Source: JAXGZG01 sp040771825
GTDB taxonomy: Bacteria > Bacillota > Sulfobacillia > Fermentithermobacillales > Fermentithermobacillaceae
Reading direction: 5' to 3'
DNA length: 64,000 bases
Assembly (NCBI GenBank): GCA_040771825.1
Contig: JAXGZG010000002.1
Location: 372,001 to 436,000, forward strand
This document shows positions 43,944 through 51,118 of the stretch, piece after piece. Every line of letters begins with the position of its first letter. The stretch's first letter is position 1. The notes under the pieces are model-generated. The model was not told where the DNA came from, searched no databases, and saw only the letters and a program-made list of their open reading frames with translations. The translations under genes and the position numbers were made by a program.

Positions 43944-44279
43944 CTAGTGCTTGAACTGTGCGTCTTTGGGTCTGAACGTGGCGCACAGAGTTTCTTCTGA
44001 GGTTTTTGCCCCAGGCCCCATACTGGTGCTGCCGCCAAACGAACCAGTGAGATCGCCCATTTCGGAATCGGTCATCCTTGTGTTGACGAGTCCGCGCTCG
44101 GCCGCATCAAAGTCGCGGGCGCGACTTGCCGCGCGTCCGACGTCGAAATCGAGATTGCTCACTTCCATTCTGTCGCCGGTATTCTTCTTGTTGAAATCCA
44201 CCATGATGCTCTTGGCGCCGCAGATATCGCCATCTTTCCAGTAATGACAGGGCTTCACTTTGCATTTGACTTCTGGCAC
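43944..44279 (-). CDS. DUF1540 domain protein
   Basis: A 111-residue protein with a cysteine motif at the N-terminus, VKCKVKPCHYWKDGDICGAKSI (Cys6, Cys11, Cys20), typical of DUF1540, a small metal-binding-like domain common in spore-forming Bacillota. The C-terminal part repeats a weaker version ending ETLCATFRP. The middle is polar and probably disordered (Asp/Arg/Ala-rich). DUF1540 proteins have no firm function. GTG 44279 follows AAGGAGG at 7 nt. Confidence 0.85.
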   Translation of the reverse strand: MPEVKCKVKPCHYWKDGDICGAKSIMVDFNKKNTGDRMEVSNLDFDVGRAASRARDFDAAERGLVNTRMTDSEMGDLTGSFGGSTSMGPGAKTSEETLCATFRPKDAQFKH

Positions 44280-44334
44280 AGGATCACCTCCTTCACCCTT
44301 CTAGTGTTGCCCACACCGAGTTCCCGGTAGTCAG

Positions 44335-44475
44335 ATCAAAGGCGCCGCGATTGAGGCAGGCACTGGAAGCAGGCAATCGAAGCAGCGAAACGGGTAGGCA
44401 GGAAAGGAAGGAAAGCGGGGTAGGCAAACGAAGCAAGTATGCGGAGTAAGCATTGGGAAAGGAATTGACGAGGAA
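44335..44475 (+). repeat. polypurine tract with short quasi-repeats before the mutase gene
   Basis: The plus strand is strongly purine-rich here, with recurring GGTAGGCA and CGAAGCA units. It lies in the intergenic region 44280-44514 and contains no gene. Confidence 0.45.
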
Positions 44476-44514
44476 GGGCAGAATCTACGTTGATGGAAGG
44501 GGTTGAGTGGGCGC

Positions 44515-45885
44515 GTGAATCCAAGCATTTTCCGGGAGTACGACATTAGAGGGCTAGTAGGCCAAGACCTAACCGCCAAAAGCGTCTATGCTGTGGGGCG
44601 GGCTTATGGGTCGTTCCTTCGGGAGCGTGGGATTAAGGATTCCATAGTCGGTGGCGATAACAGGTTGTCTTCGTATTCCTACTCGCGGATCCTACGGGAT
44701 GCGCTAAACGCTACCGGTGTAGATGTTGTGGATGTAGGTACGGTTACGACGCCTGTGTTCTACTATTCGCGCATCAAGTACGGAGTGCAGGGCGGGATGA
44801 TGGTTACGGGCAGCCACAACCCTCCCGAGTTCAACGGTTTCAAACTGGCTTACGGTACAGACACCCTGTACGGCGACGGGATTCAGGAGATCCGAAGGAT
44901 CGCAGAGGAAAGCCGATTCGCTCAAGGAACGGGTTCTTGCCGTGAAGAAGACCCGGTTCCTTCCTATGTAGAGGAAATTGGAGACCGCATAAAGCTCGGG
45001 CCAAACAAGTTGTTTGCCGTGGTAGATGCGGGCAATGGCTCTGCTGGTCCTATAGCTCGAAGGGTGCTGGAAAGGTTGGGAGCGGATTTTGAGGAGATGT
45101 ATTTTGAACCCGACGGTACCTTTCCCAATCACCATCCGGATCCCACTCAAGCTGCGGATATGAAGGACCTTTCTAACCGTGTATTGGAGACGGGGGCCGA
45201 CTTGGGAATTGCTTTTGATGGCGACGCCGACAGAATCGGAGTAGTCGACGGTTCGGGCCGCTTGATTTTCGGCGACCAGCTTCAGGCAGTTTTCTGGCGG
45301 GAGATTATGGCAAGATACCCCGGTTCTTTGGCTCTTATTGAGGTGAAGTGTTCCCAGGCGCTGGTGGATGTCGTGGAGGAACTGGGCGGCTGCCCCCAAT
45401 TCACGAGGACCGGCCACTCGCTTATCAAGGCCAAGATGAGGGAGACTGGGGCTCTATTCACCGGGGAAATGTCGGGCCATATGTTTTTCAGAGACGAGTA
45501 CTATGGCTTCGACGATGCAGTTTACGCTGCAGCTAGGCTTTTGCGGCTGTTGTCCAACTCTTCACAGAGTCTTTCGGAGATGATAAGCCGCATCCCACAA
45601 TACCATTCGACGCCCGAGGTCCGGGTCAACTGCCCCGATGAGACGAAGTTCGCCGTCGTAGAAAACGCTACCAAGAAATTGGCCCAGAACTACGACGTTG
45701 TAACTGTGGATGGGGCACGGGTGCTATTTCCCGATGGATGGGGGCTTTTGCGGGCGTCAAACACACAGCCTGCTTTGGTAGTGCGGGCGGAGGCCAAGAC
45801 GGATCAAGGTCTTTCTCGGATAAAGAAGGTCATCGAAGGCACTTTGGGTGGTCATCCTGACATAGGTACCATAGAATGGGACTAG
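44515..45885 (+). CDS. phosphomannomutase/phosphoglucomutase
   Basis: A 456-residue alpha-D-phosphohexomutase that moves phosphate between C6 and C1 of mannose or glucose, feeding cell-wall and surface-polysaccharide precursors. It begins NPSIFREYDIRG, as the AlgC group does. The phosphoserine Ser100 is in VTGSHNPPEFNGFK, magnesium is held by AFDGDADRIG, the sugar-specificity loop is GEMSGH, and the phosphate site is RASNTQPALVVRAEA. The start is GTG 44515 or TTG 44503; GGAAGGGG lies just before. The neighbouring DUF151 gene starts 92 nt later. Confidence 0.92.
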   Translation: MNPSIFREYDIRGLVGQDLTAKSVYAVGRAYGSFLRERGIKDSIVGGDNRLSSYSYSRILRDALNATGVDVVDVGTVTTPVFYYSRIKYGVQGGMMVTGSHNPPEFNGFKLAYGTDTLYGDGIQEIRRIAEESRFAQGTGSCREEDPVPSYVEEIGDRIKLGPNKLFAVVDAGNGSAGPIARRVLERLGADFEEMYFEPDGTFPNHHPDPTQAADMKDLSNRVLETGADLGIAFDGDADRIGVVDGSGRLIFGDQLQAVFWREIMARYPGSLALIEVKCSQALVDVVEELGGCPQFTRTGHSLIKAKMRETGALFTGEMSGHMFFRDEYYGFDDAVYAAARLLRLLSNSSQSLSEMISRIPQYHSTPEVRVNCPDETKFAVVENATKKLAQNYDVVTVDGARVLFPDGWGLLRASNTQPALVVRAEAKTDQGLSRIKKVIEGTLGGHPDIGTIEWD

Positions 45886-45977
45886 AATGAGTCAATCTCT
45901 GAATGTCCACATGTAGATCTGCTACGCTGCGTAAACTTGCCACGCTAGTGGCTTACTTTCTAGGAGGTGTCAGCCGA

Positions 45978-46394
45978 ATGGTTCAGGTAACTGTCGAGCG
46001 CGTCGGTCTAGACCGTGACAGCGACCAGGCGGTTGTCCTCCTTAGTGACCTTACCAAGTCTACTTTCATCCCAATATGGATAAGGTCGCCGGAGGCATCT
46101 GCCATCGCGTTACCTATCCAGGGGATCAAAGCCACCCGCCCTCTTACCGTCGATCTTCTGGCTTCGGTATTGGATCGCTTGGAGGTACAGGTGATAATGG
46201 CCGTAATAACCGAGGTAAAGGACAGCACATTTTACGCCTCGCTGGTGCTAACAAGCGACAGTGAGGAAATTGAAATGGATTGCAGACCTTCCGACGCCAT
46301 CGCTTTAGCCCTCCGGAGAGCGGCGCCAATATACGTGTCCGAGAGGGTTATGGCGGAAGCGGGTATCCAGCCAGAGGACACTTCTGTCCAGTAG
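45978..46394 (+). CDS. DUF151 bifunctional nuclease-type protein
   Basis: A 138-residue protein of the BFN/DUF151 family (single domain, no UVR motif). Conserved stretches are VVLLSDLTKSTFIPIWIRSPEASAIALPIQG, DLLASVLDRLEVQV and FYASLVLTSDSEEIEMDCRPSDAIALALR, with the family's conserved Asp/Ser of CRPSDAIALA. Plant members show RNase and DNase activity; bacterial roles are unclear. ATG 45978 is fixed by AGGAGG at 10 nt; the frame is open to 45903. It is followed 8 nt later by dus, likely one operon. Confidence 0.92.
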   Translation: MVQVTVERVGLDRDSDQAVVLLSDLTKSTFIPIWIRSPEASAIALPIQGIKATRPLTVDLLASVLDRLEVQVIMAVITEVKDSTFYASLVLTSDSEEIEMDCRPSDAIALALRRAAPIYVSERVMAEAGIQPEDTSVQ

Positions 46395-46402
46395 GTGCGC
46401 TA

Positions 46403-47416
46403 ATGTCGGGTAGCTCAGAACCGCTCTCTCGTCGTTCTATTCTCGCTCCGCTCTCTATCGGAGGTATTTCTGTTTGGCCGCCCATTATCCAGGCGCCTAT
46501 GGCGGGCTACACCGGGGATGTCTACCGCGAAATCCTGCGCGAGCACGGATGTCCTTATTGCTGCACCGAGATGATAAGCGGCAAAGGTCTTGTCTTGGGC
46601 GGGGACAACTCCCGTGAGCTCCTCTGGCATTCTCCAGAAGACAGCCCTTTGGCAGTTCAGCTGTTTGGCCAGGAGCCTTCCGCCTTGGCGGAAGCGGCGA
46701 CGATGATCCAAGACCCATCCTGCGGAGGTTTCGAGGTCATCGACCTCAACATGGGGTGCCCGGCCAGAAAGGTTACGGGGCCAGGGTCTGGAGGAGGGCT
46801 TTTGAAGGATCTTGACCGGGCCCAAGACATAGTCCGCGCTGTGAAGGAGGCATCCGGTGTTCCTGTGACGGTCAAGACAAGGTTAGGGTGGGATGGTTCC
46901 CAGGACCCTTGCGAGATGGCCATGAGGTTGGCGGCCGCAGGTGCAGACATGTTGGTTGTCCACGGGCGCACTGTAATGCAGGGATACTCGGGAACAGCCG
47001 ATTGGGACGCCATTCTTCGCGTGGCTCAAAACGTTGACATTCCGGTGGTTGGCAACGGGGACATAACTACTCCCCGGGAGGCTCTAGACAAGGCGGGTTT
47101 GCCGGGACTATCGGGTGTCATGGTGGGGCGCGCCATTCTCGGGAATCCGTTCTTTTTCAGGCAATGTCTTGACCTTCTGGACGGGAAGGATCCCAGCGTG
47201 CCTACTATTCCGGAGTGGATGGAGGCCGCTAAAGACCACTTCTTACGGACTATCGCATGTCGAGGAGAGCGAAGAGGGCTTTTGGAGATGCGGAAGCAGT
47301 TGGCTTTTTACCTGCGTGGGGTGAGAGGCGCTTCGGCTTTTCGGGACATGCTCAACCACGAATCGTCACCGGAACGGGTGATAGGGATCCTGGATGCTGT
47401 GTCGGAGATGGCGTGA
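46403..47416 (+). CDS. dusB: tRNA-dihydrouridine synthase
   Basis: A 337-residue flavoenzyme that reduces specific uridines in the D loop of tRNA. APMAGYTG begins the TIM barrel with FMN contacts; the catalytic Cys119 lies in DLNMGCPARKVTGPGSGGGLLKD. Further motifs are VKTRLGWDG, HGRTVMQGYSGTADWD, GNGDI and VGRAILGNPFFF. ATG 46403 has TAGGTG at 6 nt. In Bacillus, dus lies just before lysS, as in the cluster here, but three regulator-linked genes and greA are inserted. Confidence 0.94.
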   Translation: MSGSSEPLSRRSILAPLSIGGISVWPPIIQAPMAGYTGDVYREILREHGCPYCCTEMISGKGLVLGGDNSRELLWHSPEDSPLAVQLFGQEPSALAEAATMIQDPSCGGFEVIDLNMGCPARKVTGPGSGGGLLKDLDRAQDIVRAVKEASGVPVTVKTRLGWDGSQDPCEMAMRLAAAGADMLVVHGRTVMQGYSGTADWDAILRVAQNVDIPVVGNGDITTPREALDKAGLPGLSGVMVGRAILGNPFFFRQCLDLLDGKDPSVPTIPEWMEAAKDHFLRTIACRGERRGLLEMRKQLAFYLRGVRGASAFRDMLNHESSPERVIGILDAVSEMA

Positions 47417-47482
47417 GAAGCAGGCTTCCGGGTCTCTCCTTTCTTCTCATTCATAACCCTTGAGTTTTTCCCTAAGTTCTTC

Positions 47483-47511
47483 TTGCGCTCCCCATTGCCC
47501 CTTGATATGAT
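47483..47511 (+). promoter_or_regulatory. promoter of the HTH-regulator operon
   Basis: TTGCGC (47483-47488) and TATGAT (47506-47511) are separated by exactly 17 bases. The 22-bp inverted repeat follows directly. Confidence 0.7.
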
Positions 47512-47512
47512 G

Positions 47513-47534
47513 TTGTACACAGAACTGTGCACAA
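47513..47534 (+). promoter_or_regulatory. 22-bp operator of the HTH-regulator operon
   Basis: TTGTACACAG and CTGTGCACAA form an inverted repeat around a 2-nt AA centre, with a single mismatched pair. It starts 2 nt after the -10 box, so a bound repressor would block transcription of the operon. The regulator gene follows 67 nt later; autoregulation is the simplest explanation. Confidence 0.65.
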
Positions 47535-47601
47535 TCGAAATGGAGCCGGCGGAAACCACAATTTGCGGTTACAGCAGTTACACAGGAAGAAGGTGACGGA
47601 T

Positions 47602-48132
47602 GTGGACTTCATCAGGATCGGCGACAAAGTCATTAGCCGGCAGAAGATCGATGAAGTGATCTCCACCATCTTCGCCGCTAGGGTTCGGGGGCTATCTCAG
47701 TCGGAGGTCGCCGCCAAAACGGGAATTGACCGCACCTTCATATCGAGACTGGAGAGCCTCGGCGAAATCCGCAAGGGAGGCTCCATTGCGGTCATCGGGT
47801 TTCCGCTTTCTAACTGCGACGAGATCCGAGGAATCTGCCAAGAGGAAGGAGTCGACTTCACCCTGGTTATGACTGACAAGGAGAGGTGGCAGTTTGTCAG
47901 GGACAGAAGCGGTAACGACCTCCTCAACGAACTGATGGGTCTCATGGCTAAGGTCAGGCAGTTCGCCAAAGTCATCCTAATAGGTTCCGACAAAAGGCTT
48001 GAGATTCTGAAAGGTGTCATGGATAGGAACACAGACATTGCCAGCATAGTGATTGGACGTTCCCCCATGTCAGGGGATGTGTATCTCAATTCGGAGGCGC
48101 TTCGAAGCACCATCAGAGGGATGAAGGGGTAG
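47602..48132 (+). CDS. helix-turn-helix transcriptional regulator
   Basis: A 176-residue DNA-binding protein. The helix-turn-helix is visible as GLSQSEVAAKTGIDRTFISRLESLGEI (about residues 33-59), similar to XRE-type domains. The C-terminal 110 residues show alternating beta strands and helices (SIAVIGFPLSNCDEI, VDFTLVMTDKERW, KVILIGSDKR) that may bind a ligand; I recognise no family. GTG 47602 follows AAGGTG at 6 nt; GTG 47593 is an alternative. It heads the operon, so it probably controls the next two genes and itself through the 47513-47534 repeat. Confidence 0.82.
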   Translation: MDFIRIGDKVISRQKIDEVISTIFAARVRGLSQSEVAAKTGIDRTFISRLESLGEIRKGGSIAVIGFPLSNCDEIRGICQEEGVDFTLVMTDKERWQFVRDRSGNDLLNELMGLMAKVRQFAKVILIGSDKRLEILKGVMDRNTDIASIVIGRSPMSGDVYLNSEALRSTIRGMKG

Positions 48133-48145
48133 GGAGGTTATTCTC

Positions 48146-49087
48146 GTGAAGCATGTGGTCAGCGTGAGCCTGGGGTCATCCAAGCGCAACAAGCGCACCG
48201 AGCAGGAGTTTCTCGGAGACAAAGTCATAGTCGAGAGAATCGGTACCGACGGCTCGATTCCCAAAGCCATCGAACTCATCACCCAGCTAGATGGCAAGGT
48301 AGACGCCTTCGGAATGGGTGGCATCGACCTCTACATTGGGATGGGGCGAAGCAGGCTAATGTTCAGGGAAGCCGTCCCCATTGCCCAAGCTGCTAAAAAG
48401 ACTCCCATTGTGGATGGAAGCAGGCTTAAAGGCACTTTGGAGCGGCGCGTCATACAGTACCTAGACAAGGTCGCCCGGGTTCCTTTCAAGGAGAAGACAG
48501 TGCTCCTAGTTAGCGGCATGGATCGTTTCGGCATGGCCGAATCTCTTCGGGACGCGGGTACCACTCTGGTCCTGGGAGACCTCATCTTCGCTTTGGGCTG
48601 GCCAATTCCTTTGCATTCTCTGCCCGCCCTAGAAAGGGTGGCACGTCTTATCGGGCCGATAGTCGTCAGGCTGCCCTTCTCGGTGCTGTATCCAACAGGC
48701 AAGGAGCAGGAGAAGAAAGCCGCCAATCCCAAGTTCGAGCGCTTCTACAGGAACGCCGATATAATCGCCGGCGATTTTCTGTACGTCATCAAGCACATGC
48801 CCGAGGACATGACGGGGAAATCAATCATCACCAACACCGTCACTGCCGAGGACGTCGTCGAACTCAAGCGCCGCGGCGTCAGCACTCTCGTGACTACCAC
48901 GCCGGAAATGGAAGGCCGCTCATTTGGCACGAATGTTATGGAGGCTCTCCTAGTAACTCTATTAGGGAAGCGTCCTGAGGATATTACAGATACGGAGATA
49001 AACGAGCTTCTGGATAGGTTGGATTTCAAGCCGCGAATAGAGGTGCTTAACCCGCCATCCCTGGTACCCGCTGTTTCTGGAGCCTAG
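48146..49087 (+). CDS. unassigned protein, sometimes annotated quinate 5-dehydrogenase
   Basis: A 313-residue cytoplasmic protein. I see Rossmann-like patterns (KHVVSVSLGSSKRN, KTVLLVSGMDRFGMAESLRDAG, VSTLVTTTPEMEGRSFG) but no complete nucleotide motif I can name. DAFGMGGIDLYIGMGRSRL and GDFLYVIKHMPEDM appear to be family signatures. Relatives have been labelled quinate or shikimate dehydrogenase, but the enzyme's hallmark residues are not visible, so that name should be treated with care. GTG 48146 has GGGAGG at 8 nt. It lies 13 nt after the regulator and 75 nt before an acyl-ACP-reductase-like gene, with which it recurs. Confidence 0.72.
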   Translation: MKHVVSVSLGSSKRNKRTEQEFLGDKVIVERIGTDGSIPKAIELITQLDGKVDAFGMGGIDLYIGMGRSRLMFREAVPIAQAAKKTPIVDGSRLKGTLERRVIQYLDKVARVPFKEKTVLLVSGMDRFGMAESLRDAGTTLVLGDLIFALGWPIPLHSLPALERVARLIGPIVVRLPFSVLYPTGKEQEKKAANPKFERFYRNADIIAGDFLYVIKHMPEDMTGKSIITNTVTAEDVVELKRRGVSTLVTTTPEMEGRSFGTNVMEALLVTLLGKRPEDITDTEINELLDRLDFKPRIEVLNPPSLVPAVSGA

Positions 49088-49162
49088 GAGAGCCAGGGTC
49101 TATATAGAAGCACCTCTTGTTAAAGTAGCAGTGTATACGCGTAGTTCAGACGTCAGTCCTCC

Positions 49163-50272
49163 ATGGAGGGAAGGGCCTTGGGTTCCTTTGGCTTCATTAT
49201 CCATCCAATCACTGTTTCAGACGTGAGTCGCAAGTTCCCGGTGGCTAAGATGCTGCCCGAAGGGCTAGTTGAAATGGCCATGTCCCTGGTACCGCCCTTC
49301 AAGACGTCCCATATCACCGGCGTTGAATCCAAGTACGGGAAGGCCGAAGGCTGGTTCGTCACCTGCCCGCTGACGCCCCGGCTCATGATGGGTTGGCCCC
49401 CGGGAAAAGTCATGAAGAAGATTATCAGAGCGGGGCAGGTGGCTGCCGACCTCGGAGCCAAAGTTGTGGGGCTAGGGGCCTTTACCTCCATTGTGGGGGA
49501 TGCGGGCATAACCGTCCGCCATAACCTAGACATCGCCGTAACCACAGGCAACAGCTACACCGCAGGCACCGCTTTGGAGGCCACAGAAAAGGCTGCCCGA
49601 CTCATGGACATCGATATGGACGAAGCCAATGTTCTTGTGCTGGGCGCTTCAGGGGCTATAGGGAAAGTTCTTTCCACGATCATGGCCGATAACGGCAGGC
49701 ACTTAGTACTTTGCGCCAGAGACCAAGGCAGATTGGACAGGGTCGCCAGGGATATCACCGAGCGCACCGGAATGGTTCCTAGAGTTACCAGGGATCTCAA
49801 GAGTAGCCTGAAAAAGGCCGACGTGGTGGTGTGCGTGAGCTCAGCTTTGGATTCTCTCATCGAGCCCGGGGATCTCAAGTCAGGAGCCTTAGTGTGCGAT
49901 GTCTCTCGCCCCCGAAACGTATCGGCGGAGATCAAGAGATTCCGCGACGATGTGCTTATCATCGAGGGCGGGGTAGTCAGGGTTCCCGGAAAGGTCGATT
50001 TTGGCTTCGGTTTTGGTTTTCCGCCGGGGCACAGCTATGCGTGCATGGCAGAGACTATGATCCTGGCGCTTGAGGAGGATTACTCTGATTGGAGTCTTGG
50101 CCGGGATCTTTCTTTGGAAAGGGTTCTGGGTATTGTGAAACTGGCTAAGAAGCACGGCTTTGAGGTGGCTGGGTTCAGGAGTTTCGAAAAACCGGTTACC
50201 GATGATGAGATATTCAGGATAAAGGAGAATGCTCGTAGGAAACAGAGGTTGATGGCCAGGGCAGGTACCTAG
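49163..50272 (+). CDS. acyl-ACP reductase-like oxidoreductase
   Basis: A 369-residue NAD(P)-dependent oxidoreductase. The dinucleotide site is VLVLGASGAIGKVL (GASGAIG at 161-167). The arrangement VGLGAFTSIVGD, TTGNSYTAG and YACMAE matches cyanobacterial long-chain acyl-ACP reductase, and Cys294 stands where that enzyme has its catalytic cysteine. Such enzymes turn acyl-ACP or acyl-CoA into an aldehyde. Bacillota relatives are often labelled shikimate dehydrogenase. The ATG at 49163 lies inside the palindrome CCTCCATGGAGG and has no SD in the usual place, although the conserved N-terminus (GSFGFIIHPITVSDVSRKFP) supports it. Confidence 0.78.
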   Translation: MEGRALGSFGFIIHPITVSDVSRKFPVAKMLPEGLVEMAMSLVPPFKTSHITGVESKYGKAEGWFVTCPLTPRLMMGWPPGKVMKKIIRAGQVAADLGAKVVGLGAFTSIVGDAGITVRHNLDIAVTTGNSYTAGTALEATEKAARLMDIDMDEANVLVLGASGAIGKVLSTIMADNGRHLVLCARDQGRLDRVARDITERTGMVPRVTRDLKSSLKKADVVVCVSSALDSLIEPGDLKSGALVCDVSRPRNVSAEIKRFRDDVLIIEGGVVRVPGKVDFGFGFGFPPGHSYACMAETMILALEEDYSDWSLGRDLSLERVLGIVKLAKKHGFEVAGFRSFEKPVTDDEIFRIKENARRKQRLMARAGT

Positions 50273-50361
50273 GCTCATTACGGGATGCGTGATCTGCGGG
50301 CGCATCGACCTAACCTATACTTATGCGTGGCCTCACCCGCCCCGCCACTTATCCTCCCGCA

Positions 50362-50389
50362 TTGACGCCAAGATTAATCGTGTTATAAT
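50362..50389 (+). promoter_or_regulatory. strong promoter upstream of greA
   Basis: TTGACG (50362-50367) and TATAAT (50384-50389) are 16 bases apart. Transcription would begin near 50396, about 220 nt before greA. Confidence 0.75.
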
Positions 50390-50416
50390 TCCATGCTGAG
50401 AAGAGTTAGGAACAGC

Positions 50417-50456
50417 GACCACTGCCACTGATGCAGGCAGCGGTCTTTGTGTCTTT
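50417..50456 (+). terminator. terminator-like hairpin in the greA leader
   Basis: GACCACTGCC pairs with GGCAGCGGTC around an 8-nt loop, with one mismatch, and is followed by TTTGTGTCTTTT. It lies 25 nt after the expected transcription start, so it makes either a 60-nt RNA or an attenuator. The rest of 50457-50618 holds no gene I can support. Confidence 0.65.
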
Positions 50457-50618
50457 TCACCGACGCTTATGAACGAAGCAGGTTACGGCATTAGGCGAGC
50501 ATAGAGCGGAAATGGCGGACATAGACTGATATGCGTTTCGCCGGGTGCCGCGATTCTGGCAGCACCCGAAGTTGATTCTTACAACCAATTCCCATAGGAA
50601 AGGCAGAGATACGGGAGG

Positions 50619-51095
50619 ATGGCTGAACGCGAGATAATTCTTTCTGTCGATGGCAAGAAGATCCTCGAGGAGGAACTTAACCAGCTGAAACTCGTGAGGA
50701 GAAAAGAAGTTGCGGAGAGGATTAAGGCCGCCAGGGAATTCGGGGACCTTTCGGAAAACGCCGAGTACGAAGACGCCAAGAACGAGCAAGCTTTCGTTGA
50801 GACTCGCATCATGGCCCTTGAAAAGATTCTTCGTCACGCCAAGATTGCCACCATGGACGGCAGGAATCCTGAGGTTGTCACCATAGGTTCAACTGTAAAA
50901 GTAAAAGATCTCACTAAGGACAGCGTGCTTCGGTATACCATCGTTGGATCCCAGGAAGCGGATCCCGCCAAGAAGCGGATTTCAAACGAATCGCCCGTGG
51001 GGCGCGCCCTTTTGGGCCAGCGTGCAGGGTCAGTTGTGTCAGTAATGGTTCCGGCAGGCACTGTCAGATATGAGGTTCTTGGGGTAGAAGTCTAG
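50619..51095 (+). CDS. greA: transcription elongation factor GreA
   Basis: A 158-residue factor that rescues backtracked RNA polymerase by stimulating cleavage of the 3' end of the transcript. The N-terminal coiled coil carries the conserved tip residues in FGDLSENAEYEDAKNEQ (the acidic pair reaches the active site), and the C-terminal FKBP-like domain has ISNESPVGRALLG and GTVRYEVLGVEV. The ATG at 50619 is at the expected place, but its SD is odd: GGGAGG abuts the codon and AAAGG is 16 nt away. lysS starts 24 nt after its stop. Confidence 0.96.
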   Translation: MAEREIILSVDGKKILEEELNQLKLVRRKEVAERIKAAREFGDLSENAEYEDAKNEQAFVETRIMALEKILRHAKIATMDGRNPEVVTIGSTVKVKDLTKDSVLRYTIVGSQEADPAKKRISNESPVGRALLGQRAGSVVSVMVPAGTVRYEVLGVEV

Positions 51096-51118
51096 ATTGA
51101 GCGTAGGAGGTTCGTGAT

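Noticed and set aside
51096..51118. T-box riboswitch before lysS
   Set aside because: The gap is only 23 nt and holds just the SD; the greA leader hairpin lacks the T-box sequence.
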